From: Streptomyces sp. YPW6
GTDB lineage: Bacteria; Actinomycetota; Actinomycetes; Streptomycetales; Streptomycetaceae
Reading direction: 5' to 3'
DNA length: 64,000 nucleotides
Assembly: GCF_018866325.1 (NCBI RefSeq)
Contig: NZ_CP076457.1
Span: 3,879,001-3,943,000 of the forward strand
The position numbers and the translations under genes are program-made. Shown in pieces: positions 40,806 to 49,697 of this stretch. Numbering within the stretch: position 1 is the first letter of the stretch; every line of letters begins with the position of its first letter. The notes under the pieces were generated by a model. It saw only the letters and a list, made by a program, of their open reading frames with translations, made no database searches and had not been told where the DNA came from.

Positions 40806-43800
40806 TCAGTGCGGGGGCGTCGATCGGTACGGGGCGTCGACGATCTTCGCATGGCGGCCGGGAGCGGGCCGGCCGTCGCCCCCGCCGCCGTTGACGCCCC
40901 CCGCAGATCCCGCGAGCGGATACCGGGGGTCCGCCGCCCGCTGGATCGCCGTCTCGATGGCGGCGATCCGGTCCGCGAGCAGTCCCAGCGCGGCCACGGC
41001 ACGGGTCATCGGATCGCCCTCCGGACCGCCGAGTGCCTGCGTACGGACGTAGCCGCCGCAGATCGCCGCCCACCGCTCGGCCTGTTCGGCGGTGAGCGCG
41101 GAGCGCAGGGCGGCCAGCTTCAGCAGATTCGCCTCGGCCCCGGTGGTGAGCGTCTGGGCCTCGCCCGCGTAGTGGTCGTCGATCACGGCGGAGAGCTCGT
41201 CGTCGTTCATGACGGGCACGATCCGCTCGGCGATCTTGTTCATGTTGCGGTACGAACCCTGGAGCCGGAACGGCGGTTCGGTACGGGTGGCGTCCGTCTG
41301 CGCGGCCGACGCGATGTACGCGGCGTTCACCGCGAGCACGGTGTCCCGGGCCGTGAGGAGGTGCCGCAGCACCGCCAGGACGCGGTCCAGTTCCGCTGCG
41401 GAGTACGGGTGTTCCAGGTGCTCGGCACGTGCCGCCGGGTCGCTGCCGCCCGCCAGCCGCACCAGCAGCGCCAGATCGTCCCGGGAACGGCCGGCCAGCG
41501 GGGCGAGGACCGGGTTGGCGGTCAGCGCGTTCTCCACGAAGCTCAGCGCGAAGACGTCCTCCCGGCCGCTCAGCACCTCGCCGAGGTTCCACACGTCGGC
41601 CCGGTTGGCGAGCATGTCGGGGATGCGGAACTGCTCGCCGGACTCGGTGTACGGGTTGCCCGCCATGCACACCGCGAACCGCTTGCCCCGCAGGTCGTAG
41701 CTGCGCGGCTCGCCGTCCCGGACACCCTCGATCCGGCGCGTGGCGTCGCACAGCGGAATGAACTTCTGGAGCAGTTCGGGCGAGGTGTGCTGGATGTCGT
41801 CGAGGTAGAGGAGGGTGTTGTTGCCCGCCTCCAGCGCGAAGTTGATCTTCTCGACCTCCTGCCGGGCGGTGGCGCTCGGGGCCCGGTCCGGGTCGAGGGA
41901 GGTCACGTCGTGGCCGAGGTTCGGCCCGCTGACCTTGACCAGGACCATGCCGAGCCGGTCCGCGACGTACTCCATCAGCGTCGTCTTGCCGTAGCCGGGC
42001 GGCGAGACGAGCAGCAGCAGCCCCTGCGAGTCGGTGCGCCGGTCGGCGTCGGCGGTGCCGAGCTGCTTGGCCAGGCTGTCGCCGATCAGCGGCAGGTACA
42101 CCTCGTCGAGCAGCCGGTTGCGGACGAACGCCGACATCACGCGCGGCCGGTGGTCGTCCAGCCGGAGCCGGCCGCGCTCGGCGGTCACCAGGGAGGTGCG
42201 CAGCCGCTGGTAGGCGCGGAACCCGGGCACGGTGGTGTCACGGAACTCGGCGGTACGGGACAGGAGTTCGTCGATCCGTACGGTGAGGGCCCCGCCGTCC
42301 GCGATGCGCGGGTGATCGCCGAGGAGACCCTCAAGACGTTCGGTGAGCGGCGCGTCGCACGCGTACCGCTCCAGCTGGGGGCAGAGCTCCACCGCGACGG
42401 CCTCCGCCAGATCGCCGCCACCGATTCCCGCCCCGGTCCCGGAGGAACCTGTGGTCCCGGCGGAACCCGTGGTCCCGGCGGCCCCGACGGACTCGGCGTA
42501 CGGGACGAGCCAGCCCTCCACGAGCTGCTTGCGGGCGGCCAGGTCGTCGCCCAGGGCCGCCAGGTCCTCCGCGTACCCGTCGGGCCCGGCGGCCCGGTGG
42601 AACCCGTCGAGGAACGTCCGGGCCGCGGCGGACCGCACGAACCCGGCCGGACCGCTCGTCAGCTCCTCGAAGAGGTACGCGGCGACGGCCTTGGGCCGTA
42701 CCCCGTCCGCTGCCGCCGGGCCGGACGCGATCGCCGCCGCCCACTCCTCCTGGAGCACGGCGATGGCCGGGGCCAGCCCGAAGGTGTCGCGGGCGCGGGC
42801 CAGCGACACCGCCCGCCGTGCCCAGGACGTGCGAAGGCCCGCGTCCACGCCGTACGTCCAGAACAGCTGGGCGGCCGCCCGCACCCCGGGCTCGTGGCGC
42901 AGCAGCCCGGCGTCCGCGTGCAGGCGCAGCAGGGCGGCCAGGATCGCGGCGGCGTCCTCGTCGTGGACGCCCCGCGTGTACCCCTCGTCGTACGCCTCGG
43001 CGGCGGACTCCCGTACCAGCCGCACCCGTTCTCCATCGGACAGGGCGGCCAGACGGCTCGCCCCGTGCTCGTCGAGGAGCCGGGCGGCGAGGTGCTCGGC
43101 GCGGTAGACGGCGGCGTTCTCCGAGGGGAGCAGCTGCTCCCAGTACGGCCGGGCCGCCGTGAACGCCGGGTCGCTGACCGGGGACCGGTAGTCCGTCCCG
43201 GTCAGCGCGAAGACCAGGCTCTCCCCGGAGGGGACGAGCGTCAGGTCGAACGGCTGGGTGTTCACCGCGAACCGGTGGCGGCCCAGCCGGATCACGGACC
43301 CGCCGTCCGCGTACAGCTCGCTGCGGTCGCGCAGGGCCCGGCCCGCCTCCTGCCGGGCCGCCTTCAGCCGCCCGTCCAGCTCCTCGGCCCGTACCGGGTC
43401 ACCGAGTTCGCGCAGCTCGTCCGCGGTCCGCCGGATCTTGGCGACCATCGGGTCGGAGGCGAAGTAGGTGTGGACGGCGTCGAGATCGTCCAGGGCGGCC
43501 ACCCGCCGGGCGATGGTCTCCAGCACCCGGTCCGCCGACCCGGCCAGCCGCTCCGCGCGCCGCGCCCGCTCGTCCTGGAGGGTCTGCTTGCGGGCGGAGA
43601 ACGCCTCGTACACCTCGGTGCGCCGCTCGGCCAGCTCGGCGAGGAAGTCGTCGAACTCCGCGAACCGCGACTCCAGGTTCTCCAACTGAAGTAGCAGTCG
43701 GGCCAGTTGGTCGTCGCACGCCTCCGGTGCGTCCGCGGCGGCCAGTGCGCCCGTGACCGCCTGCCCGAGCAGCGCGAACTCGGCGGCGAACTCGGCCCGC

Positions 43801-45986
43801 CCCTCCTTCGACAGCAGCTCCCTGCGGCGCGCGTCCAGCGTGGCACGGGCCCGGTTCGCCCCGCCCAGCACCTCCGCGATCCGCTCCAGGATCGAGGTGC
43901 GCACGGTGGCGTCGCCGATGTCGAGCCCGGCCACGACGTCCGTGACGGTGGCCAGCCCGTCCGTCATGGCGGCCAGCCGGTCCGTCACGGCGGAGGCGTC
44001 CCGCACGGTCTCCAGCGCCCCCGCCTCGGCCACGAGCTTCGCGATGTCCTCGTGGTACCCGTCGAACGCGTCCTCGCGGGCGAGGAAGGAGACGGCCCGC
44101 TGGGCGGCCGAGGCGATGTCGCCCTCGGTCCGGGCCGACAGCTCGGCGATCCGCTCGACGTCGGCGTACCGCATCTCGCCGACCGTCGCCAAGTGACCGT
44201 GGGCCTGCCGCAGTTCGGTCAGCCGCTCGACCCACACGGACGCCGAACCGGGCACCTCGCCGCGCACCCGCCGCACCAGCGCGGTGATGCGCCCGGCGGT
44301 CTCCTCCAGCGCGTCGGCGGCCCGCCGGGTCAGATCCTGTACGGCCGTGAACTCGGCCAGCACCTGCTGCGCGGTCGCCCGCAGCTCGGCCAACGGCTCA
44401 CCGAGCGAACCCAGTTCCGGGTCGGACAGCCAGTGGTAGCGGTCCTGGGCACGCGCGCAGTCGGCGGCGAGCTGCCCGTACACCGCGGTCGTGGGCGTCA
44501 TGTCCTGAACGCCGTGCGCGAGCGCGAGGCAGTCCGAGATCCCGCGCACCAGATCGGCGTTGCCGGTCCGGGCGAGCGGCCCGGACCCGGCCGGCCGGGC
44601 GGCGGCGTAGGTCTCGGAGACGTACGGGGTCTGCCAGCGCTGCAACGGGTGCACGCGGGCCGGCCCGTCCGGGGTGTCCCGGAGCAGGATCAGCGTCCCG
44701 TCGTCCAGCAGCGCGTGCCCGCGCCCGGTGAGCGGGGTGGCCACCTCCTGGCGGATCAGGTTGTAGGGGAGGAGGAGGCTGCGGAGGCCGTCGCGCGAGC
44801 GGAAGACGTAGAGCACGTCCTCCCCGTTGGGCGAGCGGACGGCGCCCTCGAAGACCGGCTCGGTCAGCTCCTCGGCGGTGTCGAAGGTCTTCGCGGTGCC
44901 GGTGGTGAGGTAGTAGCCGCCGGGGAAGATGATCCCCTGGTCCTCGGGGAGGCGGTGGCAGGCGGGCCCGATGGAGTCGAGGCGCTGGACGCTGCCCAGC
45001 AGCGAGTTGAAGACGAGGTACCGCCAGTCCGTCTCCTTGTACGGCCGCACGCGCAGCAGCACCAGCGGTCCGACCTCGGCGTGGGCCACGTCGGCGTCGG
45101 CCAGCGACTGCAACGGCTCGTCGACGGGCTCCTCGTAGATCCCGTCCGGCGACTCGGTGTCGTCGGTGACCTTGACGGTGAGGGTCCCGCCGAGCGTGTC
45201 GACGAAGAGACCGCCGCCCTTGCCGATGGCGATGTGCGGGTGCCGCCCCGGGACATGGTCCTCCCGCCCGGCGACGGTCCACTCGAAGTCGTGCGAGGCC
45301 GGGAAGACGTGGTCCCGCTCGCCCTGCGCGTCCAGGAACGCCCCCGGCGACCCGTCCGCGCCCAGGGCCCAGCGCAGTACGCGGATGTCCTCGGCCCGCT
45401 CGCCCGTGCGGAAGACGGCGAGGAGCTTGCCGCCCGTCCGGCGCAGGCGCAGGAGGCGGGCGTCGCGGAAGTAGCGGTGGAGGGAGCCGAACTCGCGGCG
45501 GAACCCTTCGTCGTCGAGCAGGGTGCCGTCCGGGACCGCGGCCGTCGTGGTCCCGGCGGCCTCCGGGGCGCCGCCCCCGGCCCCGGTCTCCGGCGCGGCG
45601 CCGTCGTCGCCGGCCCCCGTTCCCGCCGTGGAGGCACCGTCGCCGGGTCCGGCGTCCCGGAGGAGGAGGACGTCCCGGACCGCGGCCTCTCCGCGCGCCC
45701 CCGGGCCCCGCTCGAACCCGAAGAGGAGCTTCCCGCCGACGGCGACGAGGTCGCGCGGCACCGAGGCGTGCTCGGTGCGCACCTGCTCGGTGGCCAGCAG
45801 CCGCAGCCCGGTGGACCCGAACTCCTCGGTCCGCCGGGCGTTGAGCGCCTCGGCCCGCCGCACGAGCTCCCCGGCCTGCGCGGAGAGCCGCCGCCGCAGC
45901 ACCTCGTAGGCACCGGCGTCCACCTCGCCCCGGCCGCTGTGGGCGTCCTGGGGCTCGGTGGCGGTGGCGGTGATGTCGCTGTCCAT
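40806..45986 (-). CDS. Giant AAA+ ATPase (annotated in relatives as DNA repair ATPase)
   Basis: The gene encodes 1726 residues. An N-terminal helical segment (about 25-60) leads into a beta-rich region (about 60-530) with repeated strand pairs such as GKLLAVFRTGE, DVLYVFRSRDG and GTLILLRDTPDG, possibly a propeller. Long coiled coils (about 530-900) follow. A MoxR/AAA+ module near the C-terminus has Walker A SPPGYGKTT with Lys1334, Walker B LLYLDDIQHTS, and a sensor-1 region MAGNPYTESGEQF. The DNA-repair label used for this family is unproven; nothing here suggests nuclease activity. Its place between flotillin and an RCK protein suggests work at the membrane. A 476-nt repeat-rich gap separates it from flotillin. 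Confidence 0.83.
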   Translation of the reverse strand: MDSDITATATEPQDAHSGRGEVDAGAYEVLRRRLSAQAGELVRRAEALNARRTEEFGSTGLRLLATEQVRTEHASVPRDLVAVGGKLLFGFERGPGARGEAAVRDVLLLRDAGPGDGASTAGTGAGDDGAAPETGAGGGAPEAAGTTTAAVPDGTLLDDEGFRREFGSLHRYFRDARLLRLRRTGGKLLAVFRTGERAEDIRVLRWALGADGSPGAFLDAQGERDHVFPASHDFEWTVAGREDHVPGRHPHIAIGKGGGLFVDTLGGTLTVKVTDDTESPDGIYEEPVDEPLQSLADADVAHAEVGPLVLLRVRPYKETDWRYLVFNSLLGSVQRLDSIGPACHRLPEDQGIIFPGGYYLTTGTAKTFDTAEELTEPVFEGAVRSPNGEDVLYVFRSRDGLRSLLLPYNLIRQEVATPLTGRGHALLDDGTLILLRDTPDGPARVHPLQRWQTPYVSETYAAARPAGSGPLARTGNADLVRGISDCLALAHGVQDMTPTTAVYGQLAADCARAQDRYHWLSDPELGSLGEPLAELRATAQQVLAEFTAVQDLTRRAADALEETAGRITALVRRVRGEVPGSASVWVERLTELRQAHGHLATVGEMRYADVERIAELSARTEGDIASAAQRAVSFLAREDAFDGYHEDIAKLVAEAGALETVRDASAVTDRLAAMTDGLATVTDVVAGLDIGDATVRTSILERIAEVLGGANRARATLDARRRELLSKEGRAEFAAEFALLGQAVTGALAAADAPEACDDQLARLLLQLENLESRFAEFDDFLAELAERRTEVYEAFSARKQTLQDERARRAERLAGSADRVLETIARRVAALDDLDAVHTYFASDPMVAKIRRTADELRELGDPVRAEELDGRLKAARQEAGRALRDRSELYADGGSVIRLGRHRFAVNTQPFDLTLVPSGESLVFALTGTDYRSPVSDPAFTAARPYWEQLLPSENAAVYRAEHLAARLLDEHGASRLAALSDGERVRLVRESAAEAYDEGYTRGVHDEDAAAILAALLRLHADAGLLRHEPGVRAAAQLFWTYGVDAGLRTSWARRAVSLARARDTFGLAPAIAVLQEEWAAAIASGPAAADGVRPKAVAAYLFEELTSGPAGFVRSAAARTFLDGFHRAAGPDGYAEDLAALGDDLAARKQLVEGWLVPYAESVGAAGTTGSAGTTGSSGTGAGIGGGDLAEAVAVELCPQLERYACDAPLTERLEGLLGDHPRIADGGALTVRIDELLSRTAEFRDTTVPGFRAYQRLRTSLVTAERGRLRLDDHRPRVMSAFVRNRLLDEVYLPLIGDSLAKQLGTADADRRTDSQGLLLLVSPPGYGKTTLMEYVADRLGMVLVKVSGPNLGHDVTSLDPDRAPSATARQEVEKINFALEAGNNTLLYLDDIQHTSPELLQKFIPLCDATRRIEGVRDGEPRSYDLRGKRFAVCMAGNPYTESGEQFRIPDMLANRADVWNLGEVLSGREDVFALSFVENALTANPVLAPLAGRSRDDLALLVRLAGGSDPAARAEHLEHPYSAAELDRVLAVLRHLLTARDTVLAVNAAYIASAAQTDATRTEPPFRLQGSYRNMNKIAERIVPVMNDDELSAVIDDHYAGEAQTLTTGAEANLLKLAALRSALTAEQAERWAAICGGYVRTQALGGPEGDPMTRAVAALGLLADRIAAIETAIQRAADPRYPLAGSAGGVNGGGGDGRPAPGRHAKIVDAPYRSTPPH

Positions 45987-46215
45987 GCGTACGGCTCCCT
46001 ACGTGTTGCGTCATGTGCCGGCCGCCCCCGCCCGGCCGGTGTGCGGGGTGGGCCGGGAGTTCCGGCCGGCCCGGCGTTCGGGGACCCGGCCCCGGGGCTG
46101 TCGGGTCCGCCCCGCCGGCCCGGAGTTCCGGACCGTCCGGCGCTCGGGAACGGGCCCCCGTCCCGGCGGGCCCGCTCCCGGCGTGCGGGGCGAGGCCCGG
46201 GACTTCCGGCCCGGC

Positions 46216-46434
46216 GGCGTTCGAGGACGAAACCCCTGGCCCGGAGGGCCCGCCCTGACGGGCGGCCGGGCCCTGATGCGCCCACCCCCGTGGGACGCAC
46301 CCGGGTGGCCGGGTCCTGGTGCGCCCACCCCCGTGGGACGCACCCGGGCGGCCGGGTCCTGGTGCGCCCACCCCCGTGGGACGCACACGCGGACCTTCCG
46401 GCCCCCCGGGCCAAGGGTTCCGTCCTCGAACGCC
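46216..46434. repeat. 35-nt inverted repeats enclosing the minisatellite
   Basis: The left arm 46216-46250 begins GGCGTTCGAGGACGAAACCC. The right arm 46400-46434 is its reverse complement at 32 of 35 positions. The core GGCGTTCGAGGACG resembles a widespread Streptomyces intergenic repeat. Pairing of the arms would loop out 149 nt containing three further hairpins. Confidence 0.85.
46264..46392. repeat. 43-nt tandem repeat, three copies, each a hairpin
   Basis: Units start GGCCGGG(C/T)CCTG at 46264, 46307 and 46350. Each contains GTGCGCCCAC-CCCC-GTGGGACGCAC, an inverted repeat with one bulge. The third copy decays in its last few bases. Copies are nearly identical, suggesting recent amplification. 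Confidence 0.92.
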
Positions 46435-46462
46435 GGACGGGGCTGTGGTGGTGCGGGCCGGG

Positions 46463-48577
46463 CTACCCCTGCGCCCCGGCCCCGTTCAGCGACACCGCGG
46501 GAGCCCCCTGCCCACCGGCCGCCGAAGCCACCGGCAGATCCGCCAGGCCCAGCTCCTTCGCCGCCGCCAGCAACTGCTTCACCTGGCCCGAGGCCGCACC
46601 CGGCGCCCCCATCAGCCGCATCAGCAGCGCCGACACCGTCAGGTTCTGCACATCGCCCGTGGAGACGGACCCGAGCACCCGGCTCAGGTCGTCCGTGAAG
46701 GACGACGAACCGTCCAGCCACGACCCCGCCAGCGCCTGCGCCGTCTGGGAGTTGTCGACGAACCCGTCGACCGCCTTGCCGAGCGAGACCGACGACACGA
46801 GCCGGTCGAAGAAGACGGACTCCCCGCCGACGATGTCGATGTCGGCGTTCTCCAGGCCCGTCGCCAGGACCGACGCCTGCGCCTCGGCGACCTGCCGCTG
46901 CACGTCGAGTCCCGCGAGCCGGATCTCCTTCTCCGCGTCGAGCCGCAGGCGGTACTCCTCGTGCGTGCGGGACGCCTCGTCCAGCGCCGCCATCGCCGCC
47001 GCCTTCTCCGTGAGCCCCGCGGCCTCCGCCTTCAGCTTCTCGCCGATGGCGGCGGCGTCCGCGGTCGCCTGCGCCTGGGTGCCCTCCGCGTCGGCGAGCG
47101 CCTTGAGCCGGGCGCCCTCCGCCTCGGCCTTGAGCCGGGCCGCCGTCGCCTCGGCCTCCGCGAGACCGGCCTTCTCGGTGACGTCCGCCTCCGCCTCCCG
47201 CACCTGTACGGCGGCGAGACCGGGCGCGGCCGTCTCGGCCTGGATGCCCTCCGCGAGCCGCAGCTTGGCCTGCGCGTCGAGGTCCGCGGTCTTGAGGCGC
47301 GCCTCGGCGAGCGTGAGCTGCTCGGCCGCCAGGTGCGAGGACGCCGCCTCGGCCGCCTCGGCCGCCTTGATGTCCTTGACCAGCTTCTCCTGGGCCTCCG
47401 CCTCGGCCGCGATGATGACCGACCTGCGGGCCCGCTCGGCGTCCTCGACGGCGCGCAGGGTGAGGATCGACTCCTCCTGCTCGGCGACCGTGCGGTCCAC
47501 CGCGATCCGCTCGCGGATGACGTCGGCGACCTCGCGGCGCTCGGCCTCGACCTCCTTCGTGGCGGCGATCCGGTTCAGCTCGGTCTCGCGCTCGCGCCCG
47601 ATGACCTCCAGCATCCGGTCCTTCTCGATGCGCTCGCTCTCGACGGCGATGACCCGCTCGCGGTTCTTCTGCGCGACCGCGATCTCGCGGGCCTGGTTCT
47701 CGCGCTGGATGCCGAGCTGCTCCTCGGTCCTGATGAACGCGGTCTGCGCGCCGAGCCGCTCCTCCTCCTGCACCTGGGCGGTGGCCGCCTCCTCACGGGC
47801 GCGCAGGGTCTCGACCTCGCGACGCTGCTTGATCTCCGCCTCGGACTGCCGGCGCTCCAGCTCCAGGATCGTCTCGCGGGCGTCGACGTCCTGCCGGGTG
47901 ATCTCCTTCTGCTCGGTGCGCTGGAACTCGTTGGTCCGCACGTGCTCGATCGCGGTCAGTTCGGTGATCTTCCGGATGCCCTGCGCGTCGAGGATGTTGG
48001 CCCCGTCGAGCTGGGCCATCGGGGTCTGCTCCAGGAAGTCGATCGCGGCGTCGTCGAGGTGGTAGCCGTTCAGGTCGGTGCCGATGACCTGGATGATCCG
48101 GTCCCGGAACTCCTCGCGCTTGGTGTACAGGTCGACGAAGTCGAGCTGCTTGCCGACGGTCTTGAGCGCCTCGGAGAACTTCGCGGCGAAGAACTGCTGG
48201 ATGGCGTCCTTGTCGCTGGCCCGTTCCGTGCCGATGGCCTGGGCGACCTTGATGACGTCCTCGACGGTCTTGTTGACCCGGACGAAGAAGGTGATCTGGA
48301 TGTCGGCGCGGATGTTGTCCTGGCAGATGAGCCCCTCGCGCCCGGCGCGGTGGATCTCGATCGTCTTCACCGAGATGTCCATCGTCTCGGCCCTGTGCAG
48401 CACGGGCAGGACCACGGCTCCGGTGAAGGTGACGTCCACCTTCTTGGTCTTGGAGATGATCAGCGCCTTGCCCTGCTCGACCTTGCGGAACAGCCGGGTG
48501 ACGACGAAGGCGATGGCGATGACGATGAGCAGGACAACGGCGACGAGCACGCCGATGCCCAGGGAGATGGCATCCAT
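46463..48577 (-). CDS. Flotillin-family SPFH protein (YqiK/FloT-like)
   Basis: The gene encodes 704 residues from ATG at 48577, with AAGGA about 8 nt upstream. One N-terminal membrane anchor (about 8-32) is followed by an SPFH/Band 7 domain (about 33-230; TMDISVKTIEIHRAGREGLICQD, then QIIGTDLNGYHLDD-like). About 330 residues of coiled coil rich in Ala, Glu and Arg come next. The C-terminal flotillin region (about 590-690) includes DIVGGESVFFDRLVSSVSLGKAVDGF. Flotillins oligomerise at the inner membrane and organise lipid domains and partner proteins. The upstream OB-fold membrane protein is its usual genetic partner (as in YqiJ-YqiK or NfeD-FloT pairs). The Ala/Gly-rich tail is not conserved. 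Confidence 0.93.
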   Translation of the reverse strand: MDAISLGIGVLVAVVLLIVIAIAFVVTRLFRKVEQGKALIISKTKKVDVTFTGAVVLPVLHRAETMDISVKTIEIHRAGREGLICQDNIRADIQITFFVRVNKTVEDVIKVAQAIGTERASDKDAIQQFFAAKFSEALKTVGKQLDFVDLYTKREEFRDRIIQVIGTDLNGYHLDDAAIDFLEQTPMAQLDGANILDAQGIRKITELTAIEHVRTNEFQRTEQKEITRQDVDARETILELERRQSEAEIKQRREVETLRAREEAATAQVQEEERLGAQTAFIRTEEQLGIQRENQAREIAVAQKNRERVIAVESERIEKDRMLEVIGRERETELNRIAATKEVEAERREVADVIRERIAVDRTVAEQEESILTLRAVEDAERARRSVIIAAEAEAQEKLVKDIKAAEAAEAASSHLAAEQLTLAEARLKTADLDAQAKLRLAEGIQAETAAPGLAAVQVREAEADVTEKAGLAEAEATAARLKAEAEGARLKALADAEGTQAQATADAAAIGEKLKAEAAGLTEKAAAMAALDEASRTHEEYRLRLDAEKEIRLAGLDVQRQVAEAQASVLATGLENADIDIVGGESVFFDRLVSSVSLGKAVDGFVDNSQTAQALAGSWLDGSSSFTDDLSRVLGSVSTGDVQNLTVSALLMRLMGAPGAASGQVKQLLAAAKELGLADLPVASAAGGQGAPAVSLNGAGAQG

Positions 48578-48655
48578 AGAAGAGTCCTTGGCGGCTGGTT
48601 GGTACGGAAGTGGCGCGGCTGAGCGGCGGCGGTCACGGGGACGGCCGGACGGGCG

Positions 48656-49309
48656 TCAGCCGTTCGGGCCGGGATCGAGCGCGGTGTCGTAGGACGAGAC
48701 CCAGAAGAACTCGCCGTCCGCGTCGTACGCGTAGAGGAGCCCGGTGCCGCCCATGACGAGCGGTGCGTCCTCGGCGCCCGGCCGCGGGGCCCGGGAGGGC
48801 GGCGGGAGGGATTCCGCCTGGCGGACCTGCACGATGGCTGTCGACCCGTCGCGCGAGAGGACTTCGGCCTGGCCGAACGTCGCGGTCACGGAGCCGGTGC
48901 GGATCGTGCAGACGCTGCCGACGAAGTCCAGCCGGGACGGCGGAGGTTGTGCCGGGAACCAGCTGCGGAAGCGGCGCACGAGGAGGCGGACGGCCCCCCA
49001 GGCGAGCAGCAGCGATCCGGCGAACACGGCGACCGCGAGCACCGCGCGGGTGGTGCTGCCGGTGTCGCTGTGGCGGAGCAGGACCGTGCCGGTCAGGCTC
49101 CCGAACCAGGCGAAGACGATCAGCAGGGAGACCGAGACGGAGACCGGGACACCGCCGAGGCCGGCCGGACCGGTGTCGAGGTCGGCGTCGAAGGAGTCGT
49201 GTCCGGCGGCCCCGACGAGCACCAGCAGCCAGAAGCAGACGATGACCACCAGAGCGGCGCCGAAGATGACGGCGGGGAATCCGATTGCCGCACTCACGAA
49301 CTCGTCCAT
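48656..49309 (-). CDS. NfeD/YqiJ-like membrane protein with OB-fold tail
   Basis: The gene encodes 217 residues from ATG at 49309. Three hydrophobic segments (about 9-35, 55-78 and 90-112) precede a C-terminal soluble beta-rich domain. That domain (about 120-215) begins DFVGSVCTIRTGSVTATFGQAEV, like the OB-fold of NfeD and YqiJ proteins that partner flotillins. It starts the operon; the flotillin gene follows 78 nt later on the same strand. The protein is expected to interact with flotillin at the cytoplasmic face, though topology cannot be fixed by eye. Confidence 0.82.
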   Translation of the reverse strand: MDEFVSAAIGFPAVIFGAALVVIVCFWLLVLVGAAGHDSFDADLDTGPAGLGGVPVSVSVSLLIVFAWFGSLTGTVLLRHSDTGSTTRAVLAVAVFAGSLLLAWGAVRLLVRRFRSWFPAQPPPSRLDFVGSVCTIRTGSVTATFGQAEVLSRDGSTAIVQVRQAESLPPPSRAPRPGAEDAPLVMGGTGLLYAYDADGEFFWVSSYDTALDPGPNG

Positions 49310-49697
49310 CGATCCCACCCCCTGCGATTCGGCGCGCGGGCCCTGAGGCGTGCGCTTGCGTGTTCCGGTACGGGGAAGGCGGGCGCCGGTCGGCGGGCGG
49401 CCGTCCGACGGGTTGCCCACCGGTGAGGCCGGGTCCGCGGGCGACGGGGCCCGGCGACCGCGGCGTGGTCGTGATCTGCCGCGGTGACCGGGTTGTTCCC
49501 CTGTTCCCCCGTGTTCCCCCGGGTACTTCCCCCGTGTGTTTCCCCCGTGTTGTTGCTGACCTGATCCTGTCATCCGGGACCGGCCCGACGCATTGCCGGA
49601 TCCCGGCAATCTTTACGCTGTGCTCATGCCGGGCACCGGCATCACCCCGGATGTGCCGGGGGAATGACAGGACTGTTGCGGGGCTGAAGGGGAGCGC
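49310..49697. promoter_or_regulatory. Divergent control region, NfeD/flotillin operon and pucR
   Basis: This 388-nt gene-free gap serves both directions. The half next to the NfeD-like gene is GC-rich without clear elements. About 49495-49552 has five CCCCCGTGTT-type repeats. The pucR side carries two palindromes (separate entry) and a TACGCT -10-like hexamer at 49614-49619. Confidence 0.55.
49592..49642. promoter_or_regulatory. Two operator-like palindromes upstream of pucR
   Basis: ATTGCCGGATCCCGGCAAT (49592-49610) has perfect 8-bp arms. ATGCCGGGCACCGGCAT (49626-49642) has perfect 7-bp arms. They share the core TGCCGGnnnCCGGCA, and their centres are 33 bp apart, about three helical turns. 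They flank a possible -10 (49614-49619), as expected of an autoregulated promoter. Confidence 0.7.

Larger units (their letters stand above)
45987..46462. repeat. 476-nt repeat region: diverged 65-78-nt units, then a flanked minisatellite
   Basis: There is no gene here. From about 46056 to 46215, degenerate units start CCGG(G/-)A(G/C)TTCCGG (about 46056, 46120 and 46198). From 46216 an inverted repeat encloses a 43-nt tandem repeat (separate entries). The region lies between flotillin and the ATPase on the minus strand and may terminate or process their transcript. Confidence 0.75.

Noticed and set aside
43707..48065. 1452-codon plus-strand open frame opposite the giant ATPase and flotillin
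   Set aside because: Spans two real minus-strand genes plus the repeat gap and shows no conserved domain; a compositional artefact.
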